A stretch of DNA of 64,000 bases from Sceloporus undulatus (Eukaryota; Chordata; Lepidosauria; Squamata; Phrynosomatidae), in NCBI RefSeq assembly GCF_019175285.1, contig NC_056523.1, positions 182,428,732 through 182,492,731 of the forward strand, in the 5' to 3' direction. Positions 48,201 to 58,814 of this stretch are shown one piece after another. Every line of letters begins with the position of its first letter. Within the stretch, counting starts at the first letter, position 1. The translations under genes and the position numbers were made by a program. The notes beneath the pieces were generated by a model. The model saw only the letters and a list, made by a program, of their open reading frames with translations. It was not told the DNA's origin and did no database searches.

Positions 48201-48944
48201 GCCATACAAATCAATTCTGGCTATCAGTAGTAGGGTGACAGATAGTCCAGACAGATCTTCCTCATGATCAGTGGACATCATAACTAGTAGCCATGACTAG
48301 CTTGGCCCTTCAAATTTGTGGCCCCTTATTCTTAATGTAGGCCAAAGAAATAGAATGAGACCCTAAGCAATAGTTTTCAAAGGTGGAACATTTCATCTCA
48401 TGGAGAAGAGCCACATGGTAGGAGCAGAGTCAGTTGAATCATGGAGAATAAGAGTGAGAAGGCGTCTTAGTTCAGACCAGTCATGGCTGGGACATGTAGA
48501 AGTGATTTACCACAGGGGAAAAGATGAAAGACAAGGGTCAATACAATGGAGAAACACTTGCAAGGATGGGGGGAAAGTATGGCACTTTCTTTTAAAACTG
48601 CAGCTCATTTCATTGAAAAATTGAACTAATTTTTTGGCAAAAGCTAAGCTTCTTTCTAAAATGTTTGGTTCAAAAACAATCTTCTGTTTAAAGACACATT
48701 CCAGACGTTTCATGTGTATCCAATCATGTTGTGTAGGCACATTAGGGGGAAATGGATACTTAGGATCATATAATAAACTCCTAATCTTTCCAGATTTTGC
48801 CCCCTGATATTTCAAATGTTTGTGTAAAATGTGAACTTGGAAATAGAGCCTTATCACACTATGTGTGATAAGGATCTCAGGATCTCAGGATCTCCCCCCT
48901 CCTCAGTAATGTCTCCAATGCCCCCTTTTCTTTTCTTTAGAATT

Positions 48945-49141
48945 GAAGTTGCAGTGGTTTATCGGTTGGTATTATTTTGTTTTATTTATTGTTGTTTTAA
49001 CTAGTTATTGTGGTTTTAATTTAGATATGCAGTTTAATAACTTTTTAAGGGGGGAGGGAAATATATTGTTTTTATGCTGTATGTTATTTTAATGTTGTAA
49101 ACCGCCCGGATTGGTTCGCCACAGGAGGGTATATAAATAAA

Positions 49142-49178
<37 letters not shown>
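48945..49178 (+). mobile_element. L2-like LINE tail with (ATT)n
   Basis: 'gttgtaaaccgcccggattg' and 'gagggtatataaataaaatt' lead into about 11 ATT units. Confidence 0.8.
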
Positions 49179-49194
49179 TGGTTATAGTTCTATT

Positions 49195-49300
49195 TTCTAC
49201 TTTAACTGCCATGAGTTTGTGTATCAAACTAAAAATGCCACAATTCCACAGGAAGTTGCCATGGCAGTTAAAGTGGAATATAGCACCATAGTAATATAGT
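49195..49300. mobile_element. MITE family 1 remnant
   Basis: 'tctactttaactgccatgag' mirrored by 'catggcagttaaagtggaat'; only the middle part is left. Confidence 0.45.
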
Positions 49301-49387
49301 GCAATAACACTAATAGTCATGCAGTTTAGCAATAGAAGTTGTCTAGATCTTTTGGAAATTTTGGCAAAGACCGAAGATTCCAATAAA

Positions 49388-49414
49388 ACAGTCTCTCTCT
49401 CTCTCTCTCTCTCT
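49388..49414. repeat. (CT)n microsatellite
   Basis: About 12 CT units; no gene nearby on this strand. Confidence 0.9.
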
Positions 49415-49497
49415 GAAAATTATTGGCTCCATGTTTTGACCTTTTGGTCTGATTGTTCAAAGAGTGGTTTGGAATAATATCCACTTTTTCTCTGTCC

Positions 49498-50010
49498 AAG
49501 CCTGCAATTCCAGGAGTTTCAGGATGTTTACCAGGAACAGCCTTGGGAAACAGAAGTTTCATTATATAGACTGCAATTATTAATTCTAATTTGGCATGGA
49601 AACAAAACAATCATCACTGACTGTAATTGTTTTAGCATACTGGAAAATGCAGCACCAGTCCAAACATTTACTGATGAAGTTTGGTTAATTTTGAACTCGT
49701 GTGCTCATCTCTGATGTCTTTGGGATTATTTTAATCTTCTGTGGATTGTATATATGTAACTGACTCTAAAGGTGGAAGTTCCATCTACTTTATATGGTGA
49801 TATTTCTATTCTCTATGTCTTTTTTCCTGTCAGTCTTTAAAACCATCTCATTACGTGGACCTATATGTGACAATTCAGAAGTAAATTAATTTAATTTTGT
49901 TGGGCTTTACTGCTAGGAGTTGTTTTAGACTTTGAAAATCAGTTCCTTTGACAATGAATACCACTGATGAATTCTCAGTTTGGTGAAGGATTCCTCCAAA
50001 GGGAGGGAGA
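49498..50010. repeat. Duplicated upstream block, copy A (before SSP2)
   Basis: 'caggatgtttaccaggaaca', 'attaattctaatttggcatg', 'tgtatatatgtaactgactc' and 'gatgaattctcagtttggtg' each have a diverged counterpart in the same order at 56610-57480. It is part of the tandem duplication that produced SSP2 and SSP3. Confidence 0.75.
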
Positions 50011-50039
50011 AGTTTCCCTTTTTCAGAAGTTATCCTGAT

Positions 50040-50760
50040 TCAGGCTCAACAAGACTTGTTCCAGATCCCATCTGATCTTGGAATCTAAGCAGGATCAGAT
50101 CTGGTTAATACTCAGATGGGAGGCCACCAATGAATACCAGGTGCTATAGGCTATATTTCAGAACAGTATTTCCCAGACTTCGGCCCTCCAGATGTTTTGG
50201 ACTTCAGTCCCCATAATTGCTGATTGCTGATCAAACTGGCTAGTGCTTCTGGGATTTGCAGTCCAAAACACCTGGAAGACTAAAGTTTGGGAAACACTGG
50301 TGTGGTACAGAGTGCTAAAAAGAAGTGCCTCCCTGGCGACTCTTTTTGCTCTGCAGGAGAGCCACAGCAACCAAATTGTGCAGCACTGCTGTGCAGCAAA
50401 AAAGTACAGCCCGGAAGCAGTTCCTTTTAGCGGCACTGCTGCGACGATGGAAAGTGCCAGAGATGGCACGGTGATGTCACAGCTGTGCTGTGCCATTTGG
50501 ACGTGGCACAGCTGTGACATCATCATTGCACACTGTCTGTACGGCACTGCGCAGCTGCGGCACGCCCATGATGTGCTAGGGTTGAGGGGCGTGTGCACAC
50601 CCTGCCCTCGAGCAACCCTAGGGCCCGTTTGTACTGGGCCACTGTTTCAGAGAAAGGAACTGGCAGAACCACCTCTGATTATTCCTTGCCTAAGAAAACT
50701 CTATGACTTTCATGGGGACACTATAAGCTGACAGGCAACTTGAAGACACCTACACAGACA
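50040..50760 (+). mobile_element. 5S rRNA-derived SINE split by later insertions
   Basis: Head and first body part are 50040-50163 ('catctgatcttggaatctaa', 'aggtgctataggctatattt'). The rest resumes at about 50641 ('cagagaaaggaactggcaga', 'tccttgcctaagaaaactct'). About 480 bp of other elements lies between. Confidence 0.8.
50164..50640. mobile_element. Two MITE-like insertions inside the 5S SINE
   Basis: First part (about 50164-50302): inverted ends 'cagtatttcccagacttcgg' and 'ctaaagtttgggaaacactg'. Second part (about 50303-50640): a GC-rich block of the type seen at 20935, with internal inverted copies 'tgatgtcacagctgtgctgt' and 'ggcacagctgtgacatcatc'. Confidence 0.6.
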
Positions 50761-50794
50761 AAGAAATATACTCTTCACCTGTACCACACTAATT

Positions 50795-51159
50795 TCTTAC
50801 TATTTTCCAGTGTTTGCTTTTGGGATCTGAAAAAATACATTGTGGCTGAGTCTTAGAGATTTCCTAACAATTGTGTGATGTTGGATGCAAATAAATGTTT
50901 TGGCAAGTGTAGCATGTAGAATTGTGAGAGTAAAACATCTCCAGGATTTGATATTTGTAAACATTTTGTCCACTGGGCAATCCCTCTTTAATTAGCTTAT
51001 TTGTGATTTCTTCTTCCAAACTGACATCCTTCCAGGAGTTTTGATTGGCCTGTGATAGTTTTATAAAGCAGCACAAGAAGCACCGAAGTCAAAAGAGCTT
51101 TCTATTGGTACTTAAACTTCTCTGTTTACTGGAAGACTCTTCTCCCTATAACTCTGAAA
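50795..51159 (+). promoter_or_regulatory. SSP2 promoter and leader, TATA at 51062
   Basis: TATAAA at 51062-51067 lies in 'ttataaagcagcacaagaag', which is identical in SSP3's promoter. Upstream, 'ccctctttaattagct' and 'tccttccaggagtttt' also match SSP3. The predicted start is about 30 nt after the TATA box, giving a leader of about 65 nt. Confidence 0.75.
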
Positions 51160-51217
51160 ATGAAGTTCTGGGCCTCTTTCCTCCTTGCAGGTTGTGGCTT
51201 CATACTAGTGAATGCAG
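51160..51217 (+). CDS. SSP2 exon 1 (signal peptide)
   Basis: 19 codons plus one base, donor GCAG|GTAACT. Nearly the same peptide as SSP3 exon 1 (MKLWASLLLAGFAFILVNA), 14 of 19 identical by eye. Confidence 0.88.
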
Positions 51218-52195
51218 GTAACTCCCATCATGGTTATGTTGTTTTTAGCTTCTCCTCTGCTTGCTGCAATTGTCATAGTCATTTCCATGTTTAGTTTCCA
51301 GGCTGGCAGTTCAATTTCTGATCATCCTGACCTTAGGAAGAAAGCTGGAAATGTATGAGAAGCATTTTTTAGGAAGCTAGGAAGCATTTGGTCAAGAAAA
51401 CTTTGGTCAATCAAACTGGAGAGCTGAAGGTGTGGAGCCTATGGACACAGACTACAGAAGTTATGAGAACAGGAGTACAGTATAATAATGAAAGAAGAGA
51501 GGGGAAACAGAATAAAACAGAAGAGCTGGGAATCTGTCATTAGAACACACAATGGTTGGCATTCTGATGGTTTCCCCAACTGGAGTCCACCAATCAGTTG
51601 TTGAGTGGGGATTCAACACATAGCTAAATCCAATTTTAAAAGAACAGGGGACACAAATAGAACTTTAATCAACTGTATGAAATGCTTTATTTCTTTCACA
51701 GAATCTCATACTGGGAATGCTGAGCGTATTGTTGGGAATGCTGAGCGAGGAGCCTCTGACCATGCGGAGCGCATTCTTGGGAACGCTGAGAGGGTAGCCT
51801 CTAACCATGCTGAGCGTATCCTTAGAAATGCTGAACGAGGAGCCTCTGACCATGCTGAGCGTGTTCTTGGAAATGCCGTTTGGGGAGGCTCTGACTATGC
51901 TGAGCGCATCCTTAGAAATGCTGAGCAAGGTGACTCTGACCATGCTGAGCGTGTTCTTGGGAATGCCAATTGGGAAGGCTCTGACCATGCTGAGCACATC
52001 ATTAGAAATGCTGAGCGAAGAGCCTCTGATCATGCTGAGCGTGTTCTTGGGAATGCCGATCGAGGAGGTTCTGATCATGCTGAACGCATCCTTAGAAATG
52101 CTGAGCGAGGTGACCCTGACCATGCTGAGTGTGTTGTTGGGAATGCCGACCGGGAAGGCTCTGACCATGCTGAGCGCATTATTGGGCATGCATAG
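51160..52195 (+). CDS. SSP2: secreted protein with ten 15-residue GNAER repeats (2 exons)
   Basis: No named family recognised. Exons 51160-51217 and 51702-52195; 484-bp GT-AG intron in phase 1. The product is 183 aa. Signal peptide MKFWASFLLAGCGFILVNA, then ESHTGNAERIV, then ten units of GNAERGASDHAERIL type, then GHA and TAG. Units alternate between starting with GN and RN, so the true period is 30 residues (90 bp). Within a unit AER recurs at spacing 7 and 8, a heptad-like pattern with Glu-Arg pairs, so an extended helix is plausible. Very hydrophilic, His-containing; one Cys near the C-terminus (unit 9). After the TAG the same frame continues as two more repeat-like units and ends ILGTMIG before TGA at 52289, resembling the SSP3 tail RILGGLLG. 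The annotated stop therefore looks derived. Expression as a secreted glandular or epithelial product is a guess. Confidence 0.82.
51702..52195 (+). CDS. SSP2 exon 2 (repeat domain)
   Basis: Acceptor TTTCTTTCACAG|AA at 51700-51701; the joined codon is GAA (Glu). Stop TAG at 52193-52195. Open frames in the other frames and on the other strand are caused by the 45-bp periodicity. Confidence 0.85.
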
Positions 52196-52288
52196 TGGGT
52201 AGCCTCTGACCATGCTGAGTACATTCTTGGGAATGTTGAATGGGGAGCCGCCAGCCATGCTGAGTGTATACTGGGGACAATGATTGGT
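51734..52288 (+). repeat. 45-bp coding tandem repeat (90-bp higher-order unit)
   Basis: Ten full 45-bp units at 51734-52183, then two diverged units beyond the stop codon up to 52288. Alternate units are more alike than neighbours, which indicates growth by 90-bp dimers. Confidence 0.92.
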
Positions 52289-52356
52289 TGAAGTTTAATA
52301 TGGAAGCTCTGATTATACACAAATAATACTCTGTATCAAATTATAGTTTATCACTT

Positions 52357-52362
52357 AATAAA
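52357..52362 (+). promoter_or_regulatory. SSP2 poly(A) signal
   Basis: AATAAA followed by 'aaacaaaatgaaactggtgt', which matches SSP3's 'acaaaatgaaaccagagt' downstream of its signal. Confidence 0.85.
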
Positions 52363-52680
52363 AAGTAGCTCTTAGTTAGAGGCAAACAAAATGAAACTGG
52401 TGTCCTGTTTGCCTTACTTTTTTTCCTGGAACGTAGTAAATTCCGTGTGATGTGGAGGGATTCAGTGTGTTTTGGACAAACATTTTGGGGAATTATCTTC
52501 GAGGCTTGTTGGCAACATTGGTTGGAATTTCAGTTAGGGCTTAGACTCCAGAGAGTGATGGTTCTGCTGAGTCCAGAGAAGGACATAGGTTTTAGGAGTT
52601 CCAGAATGGAAATGTGGTTAAAGGCTAGAGTGAGGGACATTTAAACAATTAGTTACTCCAAGTGAGGGAATTAATATATG

Positions 52681-52912
52681 GTCCGAACAGACAGGCCAAA
52701 ATAAAGCTGCTTTGGGTCACTTTGGAGGTATGTTGTTTAAATGATACATGCATCTTAAGAGGCCAGAAGTTGTGCCAAAGCTGCACCCCAGTCCTTAGGA
52801 CTGAAGTGTAGCTTTGGTGTGGCTTCTGGCCTCTTAAGATGCATGCATAATTTAAACAGCATACCTCCAAAGTGACCTGAAGCAGCTTTATTATGGGCTA
52901 TCTGTGCAGGTT
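52681..52912. mobile_element. Palindromic MITE, family 2
   Basis: Arms 'ccaaaataaagctgctttgg' and 'ctgaagcagctttattatgg'; the outermost ends have diverged. Confidence 0.8.
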
Positions 52913-53034
52913 AGCCTGAGTGGCAATACTATTAGCTTGCAGGCTAGGAATATAAGCAGGAAAGGACAGTGTGAGTGTTCTTGAGCATTAGTAACATTGA
53001 TACTCTGTGGCTTGTTGAAGATTTGTTACAAAGG

Positions 53035-53290
53035 CCCAAGACAGACAGGCCAAAAGGGGCATGACGGTGGTGATACTAGGGTTAGGGACTGCACATCAAC
53101 TGCATGGTCCCTAACCCTAGTACGGAGTGGTGGTGGGCTAATGACGGTGTCCCATGTACAGAGGCGCCACCATTTTGATGTAAGCGATGCCAGTCACGCA
53201 TTCACAACGTCACTCCGGCACCTTAAAAAGAACCCGGAAACACCAGGTTCTTTTTACCACACAGTTTGGTAGCTGTGGCTTCCCTCCAGT
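53035..53290. mobile_element. CpG-containing MITE-like block
   Basis: It contains the inverted pair 'tactagggttagggactgca' and 'catggtccctaaccctagta' within 60 bp and a CpG-rich right half. Ends uncertain. Confidence 0.4.
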
Positions 53291-53299
53291 TACTTATAT

Positions 53300-53535
53300 G
53301 AAAGCCAACATGGTGTAGCGGTTTGAGTGTTGGATTACAACTCTGGGGACCAGGGTTGTATTCCTAGCTCAGCCATGAAACCCACTGGATGGCCTTGGAC
53401 AATGTACACTCTCTCAGTCTCAGAGGACAGGAATGACAAATCCCTTCTGAAGAAACTTGCCAAGAAAACATCATGATAGGTTTGCCTTTGGGTTGCCATA
53501 TGTTGGAAATTACTTGAAGGCACACAACAACAATA
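53300..53535 (+). mobile_element. tRNA-derived SINE
   Basis: Nearly full: 'aacatggtgtagcggtttga', 'gtgttggattacaactctgg', body 'cttgccaagaaaacatcatg' and tail CACACAACAACAA. Confidence 0.85.
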
Positions 53536-54055
53536 CGAACAACAAAATATATGCTTCTCTTTTCAGATCAATCTGTGATAGTTTTAGATAGAGTTGAAAG
53601 AACTATATGTTTTGTTTTCCCCTGCATTTGTATGAGGAATGGTGCATATTTTGGTAAATCCTTCAAAAGAAACTGAAATTAAATTCTCCCTATTTGATTT
53701 GACCAATTGCAATAGAAACGAAACCTGTTCTTGCATGAATATTCTTGTGTAGTACCTGTCTCCCATATAGATATTAAAGATGAGGCAATTCTCAGAGGAG
53801 AAAAGAAGTAGCAACAATAATTCAGTGCTAACACTGATGGACACACAAACACTCTGATGGAGAATCTTATTGCACAAGCCTTTTCTTCCTTTAAAATGGT
53901 ATTTTTCAAAAGCACTGCTCAATCAGGATTTCTCTCTTCCCTTTCACATCTTTATAATCTTCCTGAAATCGGAGACTTCATCCCTCCTCAAACCTTATCA
54001 CATGCAGAATCTGGCACTCCCCACCCGTACCACTCAGCACTCCCCCTCCTAGTTT

Positions 54056-54885
54056 GGCACACACAGGGCTCTTCCACACGAAAGAAAATTGGAGGATTAA
54101 AGTGGTCCCAATGCAAGGTCATCCAGGGTTTAGGGACAAATTCACAGCTGCTTTTCACATGATGCTGCACGCAATCAGGAGAGATTCCAGAAAGAATGTG
54201 AGCTCAATCAGGAAATAAGCAAATTTGCAAAACTACCAGATTTATGTTTCCATTTTGCTTGAGAATTTACTCCCTTCACCTAATGCACGCTGTTTGAAAA
54301 TGCAAGCCTCCAGATGCATTCTGTTTCCTGATTTCCCAAGATGCCTTGCTGTGCCAGAGAGGGAGAATCTTAAAGGGATACACACACACTTATCTCGCTT
54401 TCCTCCTCTTTGCAGGCTCTAATTAAGGGAAGAGTTCGTGGGAGAAGGCAGAGAGAGGGCATTTTGGAAGTCCTCCTGCGCAGGAGGGAGAAATGGAGGA
54501 CATGTCCTGGAAAAGGAGGGCATGGAATCAGGAAAGCTTATGGACCCAGCCCCCTCCTCTCTCTCTCTCTCTCTCTCTCTCATATGTGTGTATGTGTGGT
54601 TTTTGAGTTTGCAAAGGGAAGCTTCATTCTGTCTTCCTCTGAAACACCTTTTGGGGGTTCTGTGGCAAAGAGGATTCCTCCCTCGTATCCCCTCCCCTCC
54701 CTGGAGCATGTGTGTGTGTGTGTGTGTGCACGCACTTGTGGAAATGACAGTTTTGAGCATACTCAGAAAAGTTATTTCTAAGCTTGCAATGGGGATTTGT
54801 CTCCTTTTAATAGCCAAATTTGCATTGGACCCACTTTAATGTGCTTTTAACCACTTGTTGGGCTCTGTGTGTGATAACCAATAGC
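54056..54885. mobile_element. Long MITE-like element with inverted arms
   Basis: 'ggattaaagtggtcccaatg' near the left end is inverted in 'cattggacccactttaatgt' near the right end, and 'cacacacagggctc' in 'gggctctgtgtgtg'. CT and TG microsatellites lie inside. No coding capacity. Confidence 0.55.
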
Positions 54886-55964
54886 AAATGGGCTTGGTTT
54901 TGTGGGATGCCATCACTTTAACCATTTTTGGGATGGAAGCACATAGGTTGACATGTGAGAGAGATTCCCCCAGCCAGAAACATAAATTAAATTAAAAACA
55001 GTTTTTAGTGTGTGCGATAATGAAGATGTCACAACACCAGGGCATTGTAGCATGATAGTGCAAAGTTGTTTCTCATGGCTACTGGGTTTTAAATATTCAT
55101 GAGAATAAAGGGGGAGGGATAGACTTTCTGGACCAGGTAGCTGAGGCTCAGGGATCATTTATGGCGTGTGATGGCAACAGTTGGGTAGGAATACTGGAGG
55201 AGATTAAGGCACTCCTTCTGAAGACTATATAACCCCATCCATGCTTCCTTTGGGCATACCTCTTACCTTTAGGCCTGATCCTGCCCAACCCTCTTCCTCC
55301 CTCCTGCTTCCATTAGAGTGGTCTTCTGCTACAAGCCTGAGTTCCTTGTATTCTCCTCCTCCTATCTCTAGGCACTGATAATTTCCTTCCTTCCCAGCAC
55401 CACGGATTACTGGTTTTCTGGGGAACTCAGCTTTTGAGGGTCCATCTACTTCTTCTCCCTTTCCTTTGATGGTGTGGAATGATGTTTCTCCACCCAAAGC
55501 ATGCTCCCTGACAACCCAAAATCAGCACTGAAGCACAATTGAACACACATATAGGAAATTGAGGCACAACACAAACAAGAAAAGGAGGTCATTAACAGAT
55601 TTTTGTGTTAATAAAAACACATTTCCAATGGTCTCCTATAAGGAAGACAACAGAAGATAAATTGTGTCATGCAGTAAGCCCCACATGGAGGCACAATTGT
55701 CCTGAAGTAATTGCAATTTACTTGCCTCATGACAAAACCTTGAGACAAATAAGCAGCAAAGCCTTGACCCAGGATGAACAGATCTGACAATTTAATTTTG
55801 TCCTTATATTCAGGGTTTTTAAAAGTTCTTTTTGTCTTGATTCTGAAGAAATTTGTGAATTCACATGGAAACAAAAAGAAACAAAATCCCCAGACCTCTT
55901 TAGTACTTTCTGTACTAGTCGCCAAGGCCACCCAGTATTATAAAATATATAGCAAGCAGTAAAG

Positions 55965-56190
55965 GCTGAACCAGTGTGGAATAATGGTTTGAGTGTTGGA
56001 CTATGACTCTGGGGATCAAGGGTCAATTCTCACTTGGATAAGAAACCCTCTGGGATTAGGCAATGCACATGCTCTCAGCATCAAGGAAAAGCAATGACCA
56101 CCCTTTTCTGGATGAATCTTGCCAAGAAAACCCCATGAAAGGTTTGCCTTAGAGTTGTCATAATTTCTAAATGACTTGAAGGCAACAAAC
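55965..56190 (+). mobile_element. tRNA-derived SINE
   Basis: 'accagtgtggaataatggtt', 'gtgttggactatgactctgg', 'ttgccaagaaaaccccatga', tail GGCAACAAACAA. Confidence 0.85.
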
Positions 56191-56609
56191 AAGCTGATCG
56201 TCGTTGAGCCTTCTCACTGCTTTTAACTGAACTAGTAAAATCCCCTCCCCATTTAATATGAATGGTGGATGCCCTCCCAAGACCCTTGCAATTGGGTATC
56301 ATAAGAGCGGCATTAAGAAAAATATTGATCTTAAAATCTTAGTAAAGCCCTGATTTCCCAAAACTTTAGAAAATCCAGGAACTTTCCAAATGCAGCTAAA
56401 CCTCATTTGACTCCAGTAGGCTAAATGTGGCCATGCATGGCTTCATTTTTCATCTCATGCATGAGCAAATATGAAAGCACTCATGTGTGGTTCAGCTACA
56501 CTGGCAGCTTGATGAGTTAGCAGCCTTGTACAGCAGTTCATCTCCCATACTTATTTTGGCTCTGGATCTAGGTTCTAAGATGAGTTTCGATGTCCTTCCA
56601 AGCCTATAA

Positions 56610-57480
56610 TGCTAAGGGGTTCAGGATGTTTACCAGGAACTGCCTTGAGAAATGGATGTCTCAGCATATGAAGTGAAAATATTAATTCTGATCTGGTGTG
56701 CAAGCAAAGTAATCATCACTAGCTGCTGTTACGTAAGTGTACTGGGAAATCTAGCACTAATCCAACCTCTAAGGAACAAATTTCAGTTTGTTATACATTA
56801 ATATATCTTTATTTATTAATATACCCAGTGGATGATTTTAGTTTCTTATACATATATATGTAACTGGCTCCAAACCTGGAGGAGCTATTCTACTGTGATG
56901 GTAATAGGTAATGATATTTCTATTCATGAATGTTTCATGTCATTTTTCAAAGCAACCTGCACTCGGCCCTCCATGTTCACTGGGGTTAGGGGCACGGGAC
57001 CCCTGTAAAAGTGGAAAAACCACAAATAAAACCCCCCCACTGTTTTTTTAACCTGAGTTACCACCTCTCTAGGAATGTTTAGATCCGCTGGTGCAAATCT
57101 ATGGTCAACATCTGCTGGAAGTTGACCACAGAATTGCACTGGAGGAGCTACAAATGCCTAGAGAAGTGTCTCTAAGAATGTCTAGGTCCTCTGGCATGAC
57201 CTCTGGTGGATATTGACCACAGAATCATGCTGGAAGATCTAGAGATTCCAATAGATAACATATTAACCAAATCTATGAATAATCAAACCAGCAAAAGTCA
57301 AAGCTGCAAATGTGGAGGGCAGACTGTAGTTATACAATTCTATTGCATTTATTTCATTGGGCCTTATCTGAGTAATATATACAGGATTGTATGCTGAGCT
57401 ATCAAAAGCCACCTCGATTGCCAATGAATCCCACTGGTGAATTCTGCATTTTATGAAGAACTATTCCGCAGGGGGTAGGA
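56610..57480. repeat. Duplicated upstream block, copy B (before SSP3)
   Basis: Counterpart of 49498-50010: 'caggatgtttaccaggaact', 'tattaattctgatctggtgt', 'atatatgtaactggctccaa', 'ggtgaattctgcattttatg'. It is longer because a Tigger-like MITE lies at 56960-57326. Confidence 0.75.
56960..57326. mobile_element. Tigger/pogo-like MITE
   Basis: Ends CACTCGGCCCTCCATGTTCA and (rev. comp.) CAGTCTGCCCTCCACATTTG are close to the CAGTCGGCCCTCC terminal repeat known from Tigger elements; TA follows the right end. Internal arms 'gtcaacatctgctggaag' type are also mirrored. Confidence 0.7.
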
Positions 57481-58385
57481 TGGCTTTGTAACAAAATCTT
57501 TGCTTAATAATACTTTCTAGAAATTTACTTAGGATGGAATATATAGCCCACTACCGTTTAATTTTCTGTATCTATGCTGGATCTTTTCTGAAAATCAAAG
57601 TTACATGGGTTCCTTTTCACTCTTCTGATAAGGATCTCTGTTCGAAGCAAACATGCACTTGACTGGTTTTGTTAATATATGACCATAGTACTACTGTCAT
57701 TCAAAATTATGACTGGAATCTGTGCCAAAAATATAATACGATGTAGGACATGGGGCATGTTAATGAGGAATGAAGAAAATGGCTGATGGAAGGAAAATAA
57801 TAACAATTTACAGTTGAAATCCAACACTGATGATTTCTGCTCCTGGATACTTCTTAGTAAAACATTGCTGAAATCACTGGCTAGGTCTTTCCTAGCGCCT
57901 CTTTATGAAATTACTGCATTCTGAAACTCTTAGGTTTACCAGAAACAATTCTCTCTTTTTCATACCTCCCAAAAACTGGGATTTATACATAGAATCTCAA
58001 TTTTCTTCTTCCTAAAATCTTGGTTTTGGCCCAGACAATCTGGTTAGGTTCTCCTTCTGATATATCTGCAAAATTCTCCTTGCCTTTGCAATGCTCTAAC
58101 CAGAATTACACTGTTCAAAAAGGTTTAGTAAGACTCAGGAAGGATAATTTCTGTCAACCCTCTGACAGCTCCATCTACCTATCATATTTTTTTCTAGTTG
58201 AGATGGAGAAAGATGTTAATCAAATTCCCTACCCTTTTGGCAAACATCTTTGTTATTCTCCTCAGATCCTAAACCCAGGTTGCTTACCCTCAAACCTGTC
58301 ACTTCCTATATTCTGAATCTAGTGTGTTGTAGTGCTCTCTGCCTTGGAATGACAAGCTGGATCTTAACAATCCTTTGCTGATCTG

Positions 58386-58528
58386 AGGCTGCATCTGTAC
58401 TGAGAAATAAGGCAGTTTGACAAAATGTAATTGCCATGGCTCAGTGCTATTGAATTTGGGGATTTGTAGTTTTGTGAGATATTGAGCTTTCTCTGTCAGA
58501 GAGCTCTGGTGTCACAACAAACCTCTTC
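58386..58528. mobile_element. MITE family 1, truncated
   Basis: Left arm 'ggctgcatctgtactgagaa' and core 'gatttgtagttttgtgagat' present; right half missing. Confidence 0.65.
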
Positions 58529-58814
58529 CCAAGATTGCTAGGTATGCTTGCAGACAAACTAGATTCTGTTTCAGTTATTGCCAGGTATGCTTTCAGAGCA
58601 CATGTATGAACTCATATGTGTGCTCTGAAAGAATATCTGGCAATAAGAGGGCTTCAGCATAAGGCTTTAAACAATATGGGGATAATCTAGTTTGTCTGGA
58701 TACAAAACCTTCTGTTCAAGATGACCTATACCTTGATCCCAATTGTACCGGGACAATGTGCAACTACTCAATAGTTAAGAAGATGTACTCTGCATGTGCC
58801 CAATGACACTGTCT

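Larger units (their letters stand above)
46175..51061. other. Intergenic region between SSP1 and SSP2
   Basis: SSP1 and SSP2 are transcribed away from each other across this region. It holds SINE, CR1 and L2 tails, microsatellites and the upstream block shared with SSP3 (entries below). No further signal-peptide exon or GNAER-like exon was found on either strand. Confidence 0.6.
52363..58794. other. Intergenic region between SSP2 and SSP3
   Basis: Repeat-rich; elements are listed individually. 55200-55510 is a pyrimidine-rich stretch with 'gactatataacccc' near its start that I could not assign to a repeat or a gene. No third signal-peptide exon was found here. Confidence 0.6.

Noticed and set aside
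50864-51076. Antisense ORF starting MCCFIKLSQ, similar to another ORF at 58894-59085 (MCCFIKASQ)
   Set aside because: Both lie over the duplicated promoters of SSP2 and SSP3 on the opposite strand. The similarity comes from promoter duplication, and the frames diverge after the first residues.
51734-52183. CRISPR-like array or satellite
   Set aside because: The units are contiguous, coding and in frame in a vertebrate gene; there are no spacers.
51665-52258. Long antisense ORF across the SSP2 repeats, and the second forward ORF at 51807-52202
   Set aside because: A 45-bp repeat (a multiple of three) keeps all frames without stops open at once. Only the forward frame with the phase-1 splice and signal peptide has family support.
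55225-55497. 90-codon antisense ORF as a gene
   Set aside because: Charged low-complexity translation of a CT-rich tract; no signal peptide, splice phase or relative found. Kept only as an unassigned stretch.
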